A stretch of DNA of 64,000 nucleotides from Hymenobacter radiodurans. GTDB taxonomy: Bacteria > Bacteroidota > Bacteroidia > Cytophagales > Hymenobacteraceae. The notes below the pieces were generated by a model, which ran no database searches, was not told the DNA's origin, and saw only the letters and a list, made by a program, of their open reading frames with translations. Position 1 is the first letter of the stretch; the number at the start of each line of letters is the position of its first letter. The translations under genes and the position numbers were made by a program. The stretch covers positions 2,383,501-2,447,500 of the forward strand of contig NZ_CP037922.1 in NCBI RefSeq assembly GCF_004355185.1, given 5' to 3'. Of the stretch, positions 55,133-63,739 are shown piece after piece.

Positions 55133-55852
55133 TTATACCAAATCTGATAACTGCCGCACGCCCAGTGTCCGCTCGCGGGTGAAGCCTTCACCGAACTCTA
55201 CTCCTATCAAATGGCCGAACTCACGCGCGCGCGCTTCCATAAACTTAGAAAAAGCAGGCGTAGACAAGTAAGTAACGGGTTCGGTACTATTGGCATCGAA
55301 AAACTGACTTTTAAACGCCTGAATTGCCTCCCATTTCTTGTCCCAGAAGTCCGATATATCGACCACAAAATCGGGGGCAATCTGCCGGTCCTGGATGTAA
55401 TGATACACGAGGCGTGGTCGCCAGGCTGCTTGGGGCTCACCGTTTTCGTCCAAGGTTTCTATCATTTTCAGCCCTGATAGAAAGCACGATTCGGAGGCTA
55501 ATTGGGAACCCCGACCGTGGTCGGGGTGGCGGTCGTGGATAGCGTTCAGCAGTACAATATCGGGTTGATAGCGGCGCACGGCAGCAATGATTGGCAATTG
55601 GTGTTCCCGGTCGTTATAAAAAAAGCCATCTGCCAAGCCTAGATTCGCGCGCGCGTGCAAACCCATAATCTTTGAAGCTGCCGCCGCCTCTGCGGCCCGT
55701 ATTTCAGGCGTCCCACGCGTACCTAGCTCTCCTCGCGTTAAGTCTACAATTCCTATCTTTTTGCCTTGGGCAGCGGCGGCTAATAAGGTGCCGGCACAGG
55801 ACATTTCTGCATCGTCGGGGTGGGCGGCGATGGCCAGAATATCTAATTTCAT
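55133..55852 (-). CDS. bshB1: N-acetyl-glucosaminyl-malate deacetylase, bacillithiol pathway
   Basis: The start is ATG at 55852 (MKLDILAIAAHPDDAEMSCA). The 239-residue PIG-L family protein has the metal/catalytic AHPDDAEM motif, TRGELGTRG and AIHDRHPDHGRGS. It converts GlcNAc-malate to GlcN-malate in bacillithiol synthesis. The other bsh genes are not in the window. A G5 copy of the iterated motif at 55369-55373 is in frame. Confidence 0.93.
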   Translation of the reverse strand: MKLDILAIAAHPDDAEMSCAGTLLAAAAQGKKIGIVDLTRGELGTRGTPEIRAAEAAAASKIMGLHARANLGLADGFFYNDREHQLPIIAAVRRYQPDIVLLNAIHDRHPDHGRGSQLASESCFLSGLKMIETLDENGEPQAAWRPRLVYHYIQDRQIAPDFVVDISDFWDKKWEAIQAFKSQFFDANSTEPVTYLSTPAFSKFMEARAREFGHLIGVEFGEGFTRERTLGVRQLSDLV

Positions 55853-55880
55853 GTTCAATGGATGGTTAAAACGTCAAATG

Positions 55881-55942
55881 ACTTAGCCAGTAAATGCAAG
55901 TTGTTTGCTACTAAGCAAACAACCAGCGCTTTACCGGCTAAG
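55881..55942 (-). terminator. Double hairpin between bshB1 and the M23 gene
   Basis: An outer stem (CTTAGCCAGTAAA with TTTACCGGCTAAG, one mismatch) encloses an inner stem (GTTGTTTGC with GCAAACAAC, loop TACTAA). It begins 26 bases after the M23 stop at 55968 and probably ends that gene. Confidence 0.75.
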
Positions 55943-55967
55943 CCACTGAAGAATTCAAATAGGCAGC

Positions 55968-57085
55968 CTATTTAATACGCAACGTACGACCGATACGCAA
56001 GGTTGATGTGCCGCCATTCAGCCGTTTGATCTGACTAACTGATACGCCATATTTATCGGCTATTTCCGACAGCGTGTCGCCACTTCTAATCTTGTGCGTC
56101 ACGATGCGCCGTGCTGCGGTTGGCTTGCTGCTACTTGTGGAGCTAGACCGAGAACGGCTCTGTATGGCCCGGCTATAGTAGTTGAATAAAGCCGACGTTA
56201 TTTGAAAATTATCTTGGCGCAGCTTGTAATCCGGAAAGTCATACATTCGCTCGGGGTCGATGGGATTGCCTTCGTAGCGCACCTCATAGTGGAGGTGCGA
56301 GCCCGTGCTACGGCCCGTATTGCCCCCCAGCCCGATAACCTGCCCAGCCTTAACAAAAGTACCCGTCGTAACGAGTGATTTGCTTAAGTGGCCATACAGG
56401 GTTTCGATGCCATTGTAATGACGCACCAACAGATAGTTACCGTAGCCGCTTCCATCCCATTTCGAGATCCGTACTACCCCATCGAAGGCTGCGCGCACAG
56501 TATCGCCGGTATTCAGATCCAAGTCAACGCCGTAGTGCCAGCGGCTCCCACGAAACCCAAAATCAGAGGTTGTAGGCGTCGTTTCAAGAGGCATTTTGGC
56601 ATAGCGCTTTCGTGGCGCATCTACCAGTTTCAGCGTTAGCGTGTCACGTAACCGACGACCGTCTACTTGATATGGGTTGATGTTGCGCGTATCCCAGATG
56701 GCGTAATAGCCAGCTACTTTCACCCATGAGCTGTCGATGCGAACCTCATCAGACACTTCCACGATGTGCTGCTCGCCTTCGTTCAGTGAGGTAGTATCCT
56801 CACTGACCATCGACAGCTTTTTAGCAGGATTAAAGAAGATAGATTTGGCTGCTTCCGAATTATCATCAGGCAGATCTTCCGTCTTGATCAGCACGGTCGT
56901 ATCAGGCCGCACGTAGCGGATCGTCGGCGATTTCATGCGGAAGAAATCCTTCCGCTGGCCCGCTGAGCCACCTTTAGCTTTTGGCTGGGGGCTTTTCGGC
57001 GTTGGGCCTGGGCTGAGTTGGGCCACGCAAGCAGCAACCCAATTATCAACAGGGGCAGTAGCCCATATTTCAAAAAATTCAACAA
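55968..57085 (-). CDS. M23 family endopeptidase with LysM domain (frameshifted)
   Basis: The C-terminal 340 residues form a Ser/Lys-rich linker, an M23 zinc-peptidase domain (RWHYGVDLDLNTGDTVRAAF, LYGHLSK, GRSTGSHLHYEVRYEG) and a LysM domain (THKIRSGDTLSEIADKYGVS). The published-looking N-terminus does not contain a signal peptide, but shifting frame at 56987-56991 (five G, iterated motif) yields a signal sequence (LLPLLIIGLLLAWPNSAQA). A TTG near 57085 or 57082 is then the likely start, about 372 residues. It should cleave peptidoglycan in the periplasm. Confidence 0.85.
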
Positions 57086-57208
57086 AAGCGAATGACGTTG
57101 AGGCGTTCCTCACCCCCTAGGGGGCAATTTTCAAGATAGCAAGTTAAGCAACCAAACGTGAATGCGGAGTGGCTAGTGTGTAGCTTAAAGGGAGAGCGTG
57201 CAGAAAAA

Positions 57209-57267
57209 TTAACAAGCTGTCGAGCCAAGCAAAACAAAATGATTTGCTTGGCTTGACAGCTTGTTAA
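57209..57267 (-). terminator. Terminator of trxB
   Basis: A 25-bp stem with one G-T pair (TTAACAAGCTGTCGAGCC, then AAGCAAA, and its complement) lies 14 bases after the trxB stop. The minus-strand transcript is followed by AATTTTTC. Confidence 0.85.
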
Positions 57268-57280
57268 GTTAAATAATCAA

Positions 57281-58228
57281 TTAATGCTCGCCTAAAGCAG
57301 CTAAATAGCGCTCAGCGTCCAACGCAGCCATACATCCTGTGCCAGCCGCCGTTACAGCCTGCCGATAGGTATAGTCTTGCACATCGCCGCAGGCAAACAC
57401 GCCATCGACGTTAGTTTTGGATGAGCCAGGAATCGTTTTCAAGTACCCTTGCTCATCGTGGTGCAAGAATGGTTGAAAAATTTTCGAGTTGGGCTCATGC
57501 CCAATAGCGACAAAGAATCCCTCAACCGGGATTTCACGCGTTTCATGCGTCAGCGTATTCTTAACGCGCACGGCCTCTACAGCATGTTCACCCAGAATTT
57601 CGTCGGTTACGGTATTCCACAGCACCTCGATTTTGGGATTATCGATTACCCGCTTCTGCATAATTTTCGAGGCGCGCATCTCCCCCTTTCGCACAATCAT
57701 GTACACTTTCGAGCACAGATTTGCTAGATAAGTAGCTTCCTCAGCCGCCGTGTCGCCGGCGCCCACGATAGCCACTTCCTTACCTCGATAAAAGAAACCA
57801 TCGCAGACAGCGCAAGCAGATACACCCGATCCATTTAGCCGTGCTTCCGACTCCAGGCCTAGCCACTTGGCGGAGGCCCCAGTAGCTATAATTACGGTAT
57901 CGGCAGTAATGGTCTTATGCTCGTCAATGGTTACCTGATGTGGATGACCCGAAAAGTCCACTGCCGTGGCCAGACCATACCGAACATCAGTGCCAAAGCG
58001 CGACGCCTGATTCTTCAAGTCTTCCATCATTGCTGGCCCCATCACCCCATCCGGATAACCAGGAAAGTTCTCGACATCATTCGTAATCGTAAGCTGTCCG
58101 CCAGGCTGCAAACCTTGATACATGACGGGCTGCATGTTAGCACGGGCAGCATAAATAGCTGCTGTATAGCCAGCTGGTCCCGAACCTATAATCAAACACT
58201 TGATGTGCTCTGAATTAGTATTTTCCAT
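57281..58228 (-). CDS. trxB: Thioredoxin reductase
   Basis: The start is ATG at 58228 (MENTNSEHIKCLIIGSGPAG). The 315-residue flavoprotein has the FAD motif GSGPAGYTAAIYAAR, the redox-active CAVCDG, the NADPH motif IVGAGDTAAEEAT and the C-terminal FACGDVQDYTYRQAV. It reduces thioredoxin with NADPH. The family length is normal. Confidence 0.95.
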   Translation of the reverse strand: MENTNSEHIKCLIIGSGPAGYTAAIYAARANMQPVMYQGLQPGGQLTITNDVENFPGYPDGVMGPAMMEDLKNQASRFGTDVRYGLATAVDFSGHPHQVTIDEHKTITADTVIIATGASAKWLGLESEARLNGSGVSACAVCDGFFYRGKEVAIVGAGDTAAEEATYLANLCSKVYMIVRKGEMRASKIMQKRVIDNPKIEVLWNTVTDEILGEHAVEAVRVKNTLTHETREIPVEGFFVAIGHEPNSKIFQPFLHHDEQGYLKTIPGSSKTNVDGVFACGDVQDYTYRQAVTAAGTGCMAALDAERYLAALGEH

Positions 58229-58309
58229 TTCTGGTGAAAGCGGAGATGCAATAAAAAGTGAATGTGGTGCTGGCGTGAGCTTTTTTTCAAACGCCACAGC
58301 AATAGTAGC

Positions 58310-58324
58310 AAAAAAGCCCCCCAG
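58310..58324. repeat. Intergenic copies of the iterated G6 motif upstream of trxB
   Basis: AAAAAAGCCCCCCAG lies upstream of trxB. A second copy, CTGGGGGGCAAAG, lies at 58395-58407 just after the sigma factor stop codon, in the opposite orientation. Confidence 0.75.
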
Positions 58325-58361
58325 TTATTATTTGAAGATATGCCACCACCACGTGTAACAA

Positions 58362-58389
58362 AAAACCCCAACGAATAGGCTGGGGTTTT
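58362..58389 (-). terminator. Terminator of the sigma factor gene
   Basis: AAAACCCCA and TGGGGTTTT form a 9-bp stem about 20 bases after the stop at 58409. A third, motif-based arm at 58395-58407 precedes it. Confidence 0.7.
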
Positions 58390-58408
58390 GTAAGCTGGGG
58401 GGCAAAGT

Positions 58409-59272
58409 TTACCCCAGATAAGGCTTCAAAGCTTTGGAGCGCGACGTGTGACGCAAGCGGCGAATAGCCTTCTCTTTGATCTGGCGAACCCGCTCCCGAG
58501 TCAAGCTGAACTTCTCACCGATTTCTTCCAAAGTGAGCGAATGCTCGCCATTTAGGCCGAAATAAAGAGTAATCACGTCCGCCTCACGTTTGGTTAGCGT
58601 GGAGAGGGCGCGCTGCACTTCTTTGCGCAGAGAATCGTTCATCAGACCCGTATCAGGCGATTCCTCGTCTTCGTTTTCTAGCACGTCGAGCAAGCGATTT
58701 TCTTCACCTTGCACGAACGGCGCGTCTACGGATACGTGGCGACCGGATATTTTGAGCGTATCTACTACCTCAGAGGTAGTCAGTTCCAGCACTTCGGCAA
58801 TTTCTTCAGGCGAGGGCTCCCGCTCGAATTTTTGCTCTAGTTCAGAGAAAGATTTCGAAATTTTGTTGAGGGAACCAACCCGGTTCAGCGGCAAGCGCAC
58901 AATGCGCGACTGCTCGGCCAAGGCTTGCAGAATGGACTGACGAATCCACCATACGGCGTAAGAAATAAACTTAAAGCCGCGGGTTTCATCAAAGCGCTTA
59001 GCCGCCTTAATCAAACCAAGGTTGCCCTCGTTGATCAAGTCGCCCAGCGATAGGCCCTGGTTCTGATACTGCTTGGCAACTGATACCACGAAGCGTAGGT
59101 TAGCCTTGGTAAGCTTTTCCAGTGCTTGTTGGTCGCCTTCCCTAATCCGCTGCGCCAGCGTTACCTCCTCGTCGGGGGTGAGCAAATCCACTTTGCCAAT
59201 CTCTTGGAGGTATTTGTCCAGCGACTGGCTTTCGCGGTTGGTGATTTGCTTGCTGATTTTAAGCTGTCTCAT
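58409..59272 (-). CDS. rpoD: Primary sigma factor RpoD/SigA (Bacteroidota short form)
   Basis: The 287-residue protein has the sigma-70 regions in order: 1.2 ([20 protein letters not shown]), 2 ([38 protein letters not shown]), 3 ([18 protein letters not shown]) and 4 ([40 protein letters not shown]). This short form, without a large non-conserved region, is the housekeeping sigma of Bacteroidota and recognises TTG/TAnnTTTG promoters. Confidence 0.95.
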   Translation of the reverse strand: MRQLKISKQITNRESQSLDKYLQEIGKVDLLTPDEEVTLAQRIREGDQQALEKLTKANLRFVVSVAKQYQNQGLSLGDLINEGNLGLIKAAKRFDETRGFKFISYAVWWIRQSILQALAEQSRIVRLPLNRVGSLNKISKSFSELEQKFEREPSPEEIAEVLELTTSEVVDTLKISGRHVSVDAPFVQGEENRLLDVLENEDEESPDTGLMNDSLRKEVQRALSTLTKREADVITLYFGLNGEHSLTLEEIGEKFSLTRERVRQIKEKAIRRLRHTSRSKALKPYLG

Positions 59273-59381
59273 TGCGGGCGCGAAAGAGTTGTATTATGAT
59301 AGTTATTTGACATTCCTGATACCTTTTACGGGTACCGGCTAGTTTTGGGCAACATGCCAGTACCCGCGAAAGTTCGACTGA

Positions 59382-61547
59382 CTAGGCTTGAGCTTCACCA
59401 TTATCAGCAACCGTGCGCTCTGGGCGAGGCAACAAGGCCTTGCGGGAGAGACGGTATTTGCCGGTCTTCTTATCAATATCAAGCAGCTTTACGTCAATTT
59501 CCTGACCAACTTCCAGTACACCTTCCAAGCTGTTGAGGCGCTCATGGCCTACTTCTGAAATGTGTAATAGGCCGTCTTTGCCAGGCATAATTTCTACGAA
59601 AGCACCGTAAGGCTGGATGCTGCGAACTTTACCTTTGTAGGTTTCACCTATTTCTGGCTGAGCTGCAATAGCACGGATGCGGCCAATGGCTGCTTCCATA
59701 TCCTCTTGGTTCGATGCGTAGATGCTTACGTGGCCTTTTTCATCCTTCTCCTCGATAATTACCGTGGCGTTGGTGTCCTTCTGGATCTGCTGAATGACTT
59801 TACCACCAGGTCCGATAATAGCCCCAATGAACTCTTTCTCGATCAGCATCTTGTGCGAACGTGGAGTATGTGGCTTCATGTCGGCGGCTGGCTGGCTGAT
59901 AGTCTTAGCCATTTCGGTTAGGATGTGCAGACGACCTTCGCGAGCCTGGTGAAGAGCAGCAGTCAGGATTTCGCTGCTTAAGCCCTGGATTTTGATATCC
60001 ATTTGGCAAGCCACGATACCTTTTTCCGTACCTGTCACCTTAAAGTCCATATCGCCCAGGTGATCTTCATCACCCAAAATATCAGACAACACAGCATATT
60101 CACCGGTCTCCTTGTCTTGAACAAGGCCCATGGCGATACCAGATACTGCAGCACGAACTTTCACGCCTGCATCCATCAGCGCCAGCGAACCCGCACACAC
60201 TGTAGCCATCGATGAAGAGCCGTTTGACTCTAGAATATCCGACACAATGCGAATAGTGTAGGGATTTTCTTCTTCACTTGGCAAAACCCGCTTTAAAGAG
60301 CGCAAAGCCAAGTTACCATGGCCAATTTCCCGACGGCCTGGGCCACGATTGGGCTTTACTTCGCCAGTCGAGAAGGCCGGGAAGTTGTAGTGCAGCATAA
60401 ACTTGCTGTAGCCCGATAGCATAGCCGAGTCAATGATCTGCTCATCCAGCTTGGTGCCTAAAGTCACCGTTGTCAGGGACTGAGTTTCACCTCGCGTAAA
60501 CAACGCCGAACCATGAGCACCCGGTAGATAGTTGATTTCGCTCCAGATAGGACGAATTTCCGTGAGTTTACGACCATCTAAGCGAGTACGCTCCTTAATC
60601 ATCATGTCGCGGATCGCTTTCTTTTCCGCAGATGCATGGTAGCGACCGAACATTTTCATGTTCAGTTCGGGCTGCTCAGCCAAGAGCGTTTCAAGCAGTT
60701 CCTTCTTAATAGAACCAAAACCTTCCTTACGGCCGGCCTTACTAGTATTGCCCGAGTAAGCGACTGTGTAAGCTTTCTGATAGACAGCTTCGGTAATACG
60801 CTGCTTCAGCTCGGCATCTTCTTCGTATTTTGGATAATCACGCTTAACAGCAGCTTTTTCTACCACGGCGCCCAGTTCCATCTGCACACGCACCTGCTCC
60901 TTGATGGCTTCGTGAGCGTAAGCAATGGCTTGCACCATTTCTTCCTCGCTCACTTCATTCATCTCGCCCTCCACCATTGCCACCGAATCGGCCGTAGCAC
61001 CTACGATGAGGTCGATATCGGCACGGGCAATATCCGAAGTTTTGGGGTTGATTTGCAGCTTACCATCGATGCGTGCCACCCGTACTTCCGAGATAGGACC
61101 AGCAAATGGAATATCAGAAACAGACAATGCAGCTGAAGCAGCCAAGGCAGCAAGTGCATCAGGCTGCACATCTTTATCAGCTGAAATCAGCGAGATCATC
61201 ACCTGTACCTCGTAGTGATAATCCTTGGGGAACATAGGACGCAAAATGCGGTCTACGAGACGACTAACAAGGATTTCATAGTCTGACAAGCGGCCTTCGC
61301 GGCGCTGAAATGAACCAGGGATCTTGCCAGCCGAGCCAAACTTCTCTTGGTAATCAACTGACAATGGCAGGAAATCAACATCCCCGCGCTGGCTAGGCTG
61401 CGAGACTACCGTAGCCAGTATCATGGCATCGCCAAGGCGTACCACTACCGCCCCATCGGCGAATTTGGCCAACTTGCCCGTTTCAAGTGTTATCTGCCGA
61501 CCGTCCGGCAACGTAATAGTTTTGGTAATAGCGTGGTAATTAGGCAT
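59382..61547 (-). CDS. pnp: Polyribonucleotide nucleotidyltransferase
   Basis: The 721-residue protein has two RNase PH domains ([58 protein letters not shown]), a KH domain ([18 protein letters not shown]) and an S1 domain ([35 protein letters not shown]). It degrades RNA 3' to 5' phosphorolytically. It lies downstream of rpsO, a common bacterial order; the spacer holds a hairpin at 61591-61617 and a motif at 61632-61645. Confidence 0.97.
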   Translation of the reverse strand: MPNYHAITKTITLPDGRQITLETGKLAKFADGAVVVRLGDAMILATVVSQPSQRGDVDFLPLSVDYQEKFGSAGKIPGSFQRREGRLSDYEILVSRLVDRILRPMFPKDYHYEVQVMISLISADKDVQPDALAALAASAALSVSDIPFAGPISEVRVARIDGKLQINPKTSDIARADIDLIVGATADSVAMVEGEMNEVSEEEMVQAIAYAHEAIKEQVRVQMELGAVVEKAAVKRDYPKYEEDAELKQRITEAVYQKAYTVAYSGNTSKAGRKEGFGSIKKELLETLLAEQPELNMKMFGRYHASAEKKAIRDMMIKERTRLDGRKLTEIRPIWSEINYLPGAHGSALFTRGETQSLTTVTLGTKLDEQIIDSAMLSGYSKFMLHYNFPAFSTGEVKPNRGPGRREIGHGNLALRSLKRVLPSEEENPYTIRIVSDILESNGSSSMATVCAGSLALMDAGVKVRAAVSGIAMGLVQDKETGEYAVLSDILGDEDHLGDMDFKVTGTEKGIVACQMDIKIQGLSSEILTAALHQAREGRLHILTEMAKTISQPAADMKPHTPRSHKMLIEKEFIGAIIGPGGKVIQQIQKDTNATVIIEEKDEKGHVSIYASNQEDMEAAIGRIRAIAAQPEIGETYKGKVRSIQPYGAFVEIMPGKDGLLHISEVGHERLNSLEGVLEVGQEIDVKLLDIDKKTGKYRLSRKALLPRPERTVADNGEAQA

Positions 61548-61590
61548 CGGAAAATTGCTTAGAAAAGCGACAGCGGGCGAGCAGCCAAAA

Positions 61591-61617
61591 AAACAGCGCC
61601 GGCCTCCGGCACTGTTT
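61591..61617 (-). terminator. Imperfect hairpin between rpsO and pnp
   Basis: AAACAGCGCCGG and CCGGCACTGTTT pair with one mismatch around a three-base loop. On the minus strand it is followed by TTTTTGGC, so it may partly terminate or process rpsO-pnp readthrough. Confidence 0.6.
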
Positions 61618-61631
61618 TACTCTATAATCGT

Positions 61632-61645
61632 TTGGGGGGCTTTTT
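61632..61645. repeat. Iterated G6 motif between rpsO and pnp
   Basis: TTGGGGGGCTTTTT lies between the rpsO terminator and the imperfect hairpin upstream of pnp. It has no pairing arm. Confidence 0.75.
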
Positions 61646-61695
61646 AATACAAACAAACTACCCTACCCAAATAGTGACCAAAGGGGTCAAAAAAA

Positions 61696-61729
61696 GAGCA
61701 GGGAACCCTCTAAAGAGGGCTCCCTGCTC
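61696..61729 (-). terminator. Terminator of rpsO
   Basis: GAGCAGGGAACCCTC and GAGGGCTCCCTGCTC form a 15-bp stem with one mismatch and a TAAA loop. On the minus strand a T-run follows. It starts 12 bases after the rpsO stop. Confidence 0.9.
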
Positions 61730-61741
61730 CTATGGGCGGGA

Positions 61742-62017
61742 TTACTTACGGATACCCAACTCCTTAATAATTGCGCGGTAGCGGTTAATCTCGCGGTGCT
61801 GCAGATAGTCAAGCAGGCGACGACGCTTACCTACAAGCTTAAGCAAGCCCAAGCGAGTCGAAAAGTCTTTTTTGTTAACCTTTAGGTGCTCCGTCAGGTG
61901 ATTGATGCGGTGCGTGAACAACGCGATTTGCGATTCAGCCGAACCGGTGTCGGTGGCAGATTTGGAGAGGCTATTTTCTGCGAAAATAGTCTGTTTTGCT
62001 TCGGTAGTGAGTTTCAT
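61742..62017 (-). CDS. rpsO: Ribosomal protein S15
   Basis: The 91-residue protein matches S15: [60 protein letters not shown]. It binds the 16S rRNA central domain. The start is ATG at 62017. A hairpin-plus-T-run lies in its 5' leader (62057-62087). Confidence 0.97.
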   Translation of the reverse strand: MKLTTEAKQTIFAENSLSKSATDTGSAESQIALFTHRINHLTEHLKVNKKDFSTRLGLLKLVGKRRRLLDYLQHREINRYRAIIKELGIRK

Positions 62018-62056
62018 CGGCAGATAGGAGTTACCCGTCTGGAATTAAAAAATGAG

Positions 62057-62087
62057 AAAAAAGGCCACCCCGCATCTCGGAGTGGCC
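62057..62087 (-). promoter_or_regulatory. Attenuator-like leader hairpin upstream of rpsO
   Basis: On the transcribed strand GGCCACTCC and GGGGTGGCC pair over nine positions, with one G-U, around a seven-base loop, followed by TTTTTTCTCATTTTTT. It lies between a TACCTTTG promoter element (62089-62096) and the rpsO ATG, so it looks like a terminator inside the leader. It may serve S15 autoregulation or act as a simple attenuator. Confidence 0.6.
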
Positions 62088-62088
62088 G

Positions 62089-62096
62089 CAAAGGTA
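62089..62096 (-). promoter_or_regulatory. Candidate -7 promoter element of rpsO
   Basis: CAAAGGTA is TACCTTTG on the minus strand, an exact TAnnTTTG match, placed just before the leader hairpin. No clear -33 element. Confidence 0.5.
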
Positions 62097-62192
62097 AGGG
62101 TTTTTATGGCTCGTTGTTCGTTTTCGCGAGTCCGAATTAGTACTTTTTGCTTAGCAGGATCGTAACTAAGGCATAGTAAGCCATTATTCCTT

Positions 62193-63626
62193 TTAGGCTG
62201 CACGCCGGTATCCACGGAAGGGCCAGCGAATTTTGGCCGGTAGTCGGCGCCAGAAATCGACTTCTAATACGCCTGAGTCACGACGTGCTTGGTAAAGGAA
62301 GAACAGGCCGACCGGCAGTAGCAGCGCATCGGCAATCCACATCCCTAATCCTACTGGCAGCACACCTTCGCGACCATACTTCTCTCCCATAATCGAAGCC
62401 ACGTAATAAATAATAAAGAATAGGATAGAGATCAGCACTGGCACGCCCAGCCCACCCTTCTTAATAATGGCCCCCAGCGGTGCGCCAATCAAAAACATGA
62501 TCAATACAGCAGCCGACTGTGTGTATTTGCGATAAATCTCAATTCGGTAGTTACCTGTTTCACGGGCCAGTGTGGTAAGACGCTCTACCGAGCTACTTAG
62601 ATAGCCACGTAGGTTGCGCGCCCGATTGGTGGCTTGCTGCACCTGATTGAGCGTAAGCGGGGGCAATTCGTTGGTTGATACCTGCCAGTTAGATACCCGC
62701 TGATTTGCCGCTCGCCCTGTAGTATCAAGGCGCATATGGACATAATACGGGTTAAGCATACGCACTTGCTGTTGTCGCTCAGTTCCTAAGCGCTTATGCA
62801 GCGAATCGGTGTATTGATGTAGACGTGGCAGATCCATCATCATTTTGTTCTCCGTGAACAACTCCTGCTGCGTCCGATTCAAGTCGAAAGAAGCTAAGGA
62901 GAATGTAATAAGGTTGCGCGAAAAGGCTTGGCGCACGAAGCTTGCTCCTGCCCTATTTCGAACATCGGGCTGCTCCAGATACATGACGCCATCGAATAGC
63001 TCAAGCCCCAAATATTGCCCCCCAAAGCGCATAAACATCCGACCTGAGTCAGCCAGAATAACCTTGGAGTTACCGTCCGTATTGGTATGGTCATAAATCA
63101 TAACGCCCTTAAGAAGGTCGCCATTCTCGCCAGCCTTCTGATTCACCTTAATAGTATACCCTGGAATACCATTATAGAAAACCCCTTCCCGAATATCTAA
63201 GGACAGTTTCTGTTGGCGCACATCCCACAACAAACTATAGGCGTTCAGATTGGCTTTGGGAACAATAGTGTTGTTAAACCAAAAAGCGCCAATGGCTAAG
63301 ACCAGACTCACTAGCAATACAGGTCTCAGAATGCGGGTCAGCGAAATTCCGGAAGTCTTAATGGCCGTCAATTCCTGGTGTTCCCCCAAAGTGCCATAAG
63401 TCATAAGTGACGACAAGAGCACTGCCAAGGGAAGGGCAATTGGCACCATCAGCACACTGAAGAAGAATAACAACTGGCCAATGACCGCAAAACCGAGGTC
63501 CTTACCAATTATGTCATCCATATACTTGAGCATATACTGCGTCAGCAGGATAAACTCTACAACCGCGAAAGTCAGCAAAAAAGGGCCAGCAAAGGCCTTG
63601 AGAATCAGTTTATCGAGTTTTTTCAT
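62193..63626 (-). CDS. LptF/LptG family lipopolysaccharide export permease
   Basis: The 477-residue protein has the YjgP/YjgQ arrangement. N-terminal helices begin MKKLDKLILKAFAGPFLLTF and include the conserved LPLAVLLSSLMTYGTLGEHQ EL segment. A large periplasmic domain follows, then C-terminal helices (VLIMFLIGAPLGAIIKKGG, GVPVLISILFFIIYYVASI). It forms the inner-membrane part of the Lpt bridge. LptF and LptG cannot be told apart from this sequence alone. An iterated motif copy lies in frame at 63012-63023. Confidence 0.9.
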   Translation of the reverse strand: MKKLDKLILKAFAGPFLLTFAVVEFILLTQYMLKYMDDIIGKDLGFAVIGQLLFFFSVLMVPIALPLAVLLSSLMTYGTLGEHQELTAIKTSGISLTRILRPVLLVSLVLAIGAFWFNNTIVPKANLNAYSLLWDVRQQKLSLDIREGVFYNGIPGYTIKVNQKAGENGDLLKGVMIYDHTNTDGNSKVILADSGRMFMRFGGQYLGLELFDGVMYLEQPDVRNRAGASFVRQAFSRNLITFSLASFDLNRTQQELFTENKMMMDLPRLHQYTDSLHKRLGTERQQQVRMLNPYYVHMRLDTTGRAANQRVSNWQVSTNELPPLTLNQVQQATNRARNLRGYLSSSVERLTTLARETGNYRIEIYRKYTQSAAVLIMFLIGAPLGAIIKKGGLGVPVLISILFFIIYYVASIMGEKYGREGVLPVGLGMWIADALLLPVGLFFLYQARRDSGVLEVDFWRRLPAKIRWPFRGYRRAA

Positions 63627-63647
63627 TGTTTGGTCAGAAATGAACCC

Positions 63648-63659
63648 CGGGGGGCATTT
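63648..63659. repeat. Intergenic copy of the iterated G6 motif
   Basis: CCCCGGGGGGCATTT lies upstream of the LptF/G gene. The C-run before it makes a short palindrome. Confidence 0.65.
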
Positions 63660-63739
63660 CTACTAAAAAAGGAGCAGTAAGTAAACGTAGCTACTGCCCG
63701 TTTAGCTTCTGCTCCTTCACTTTTTATATCAAACTCGAC

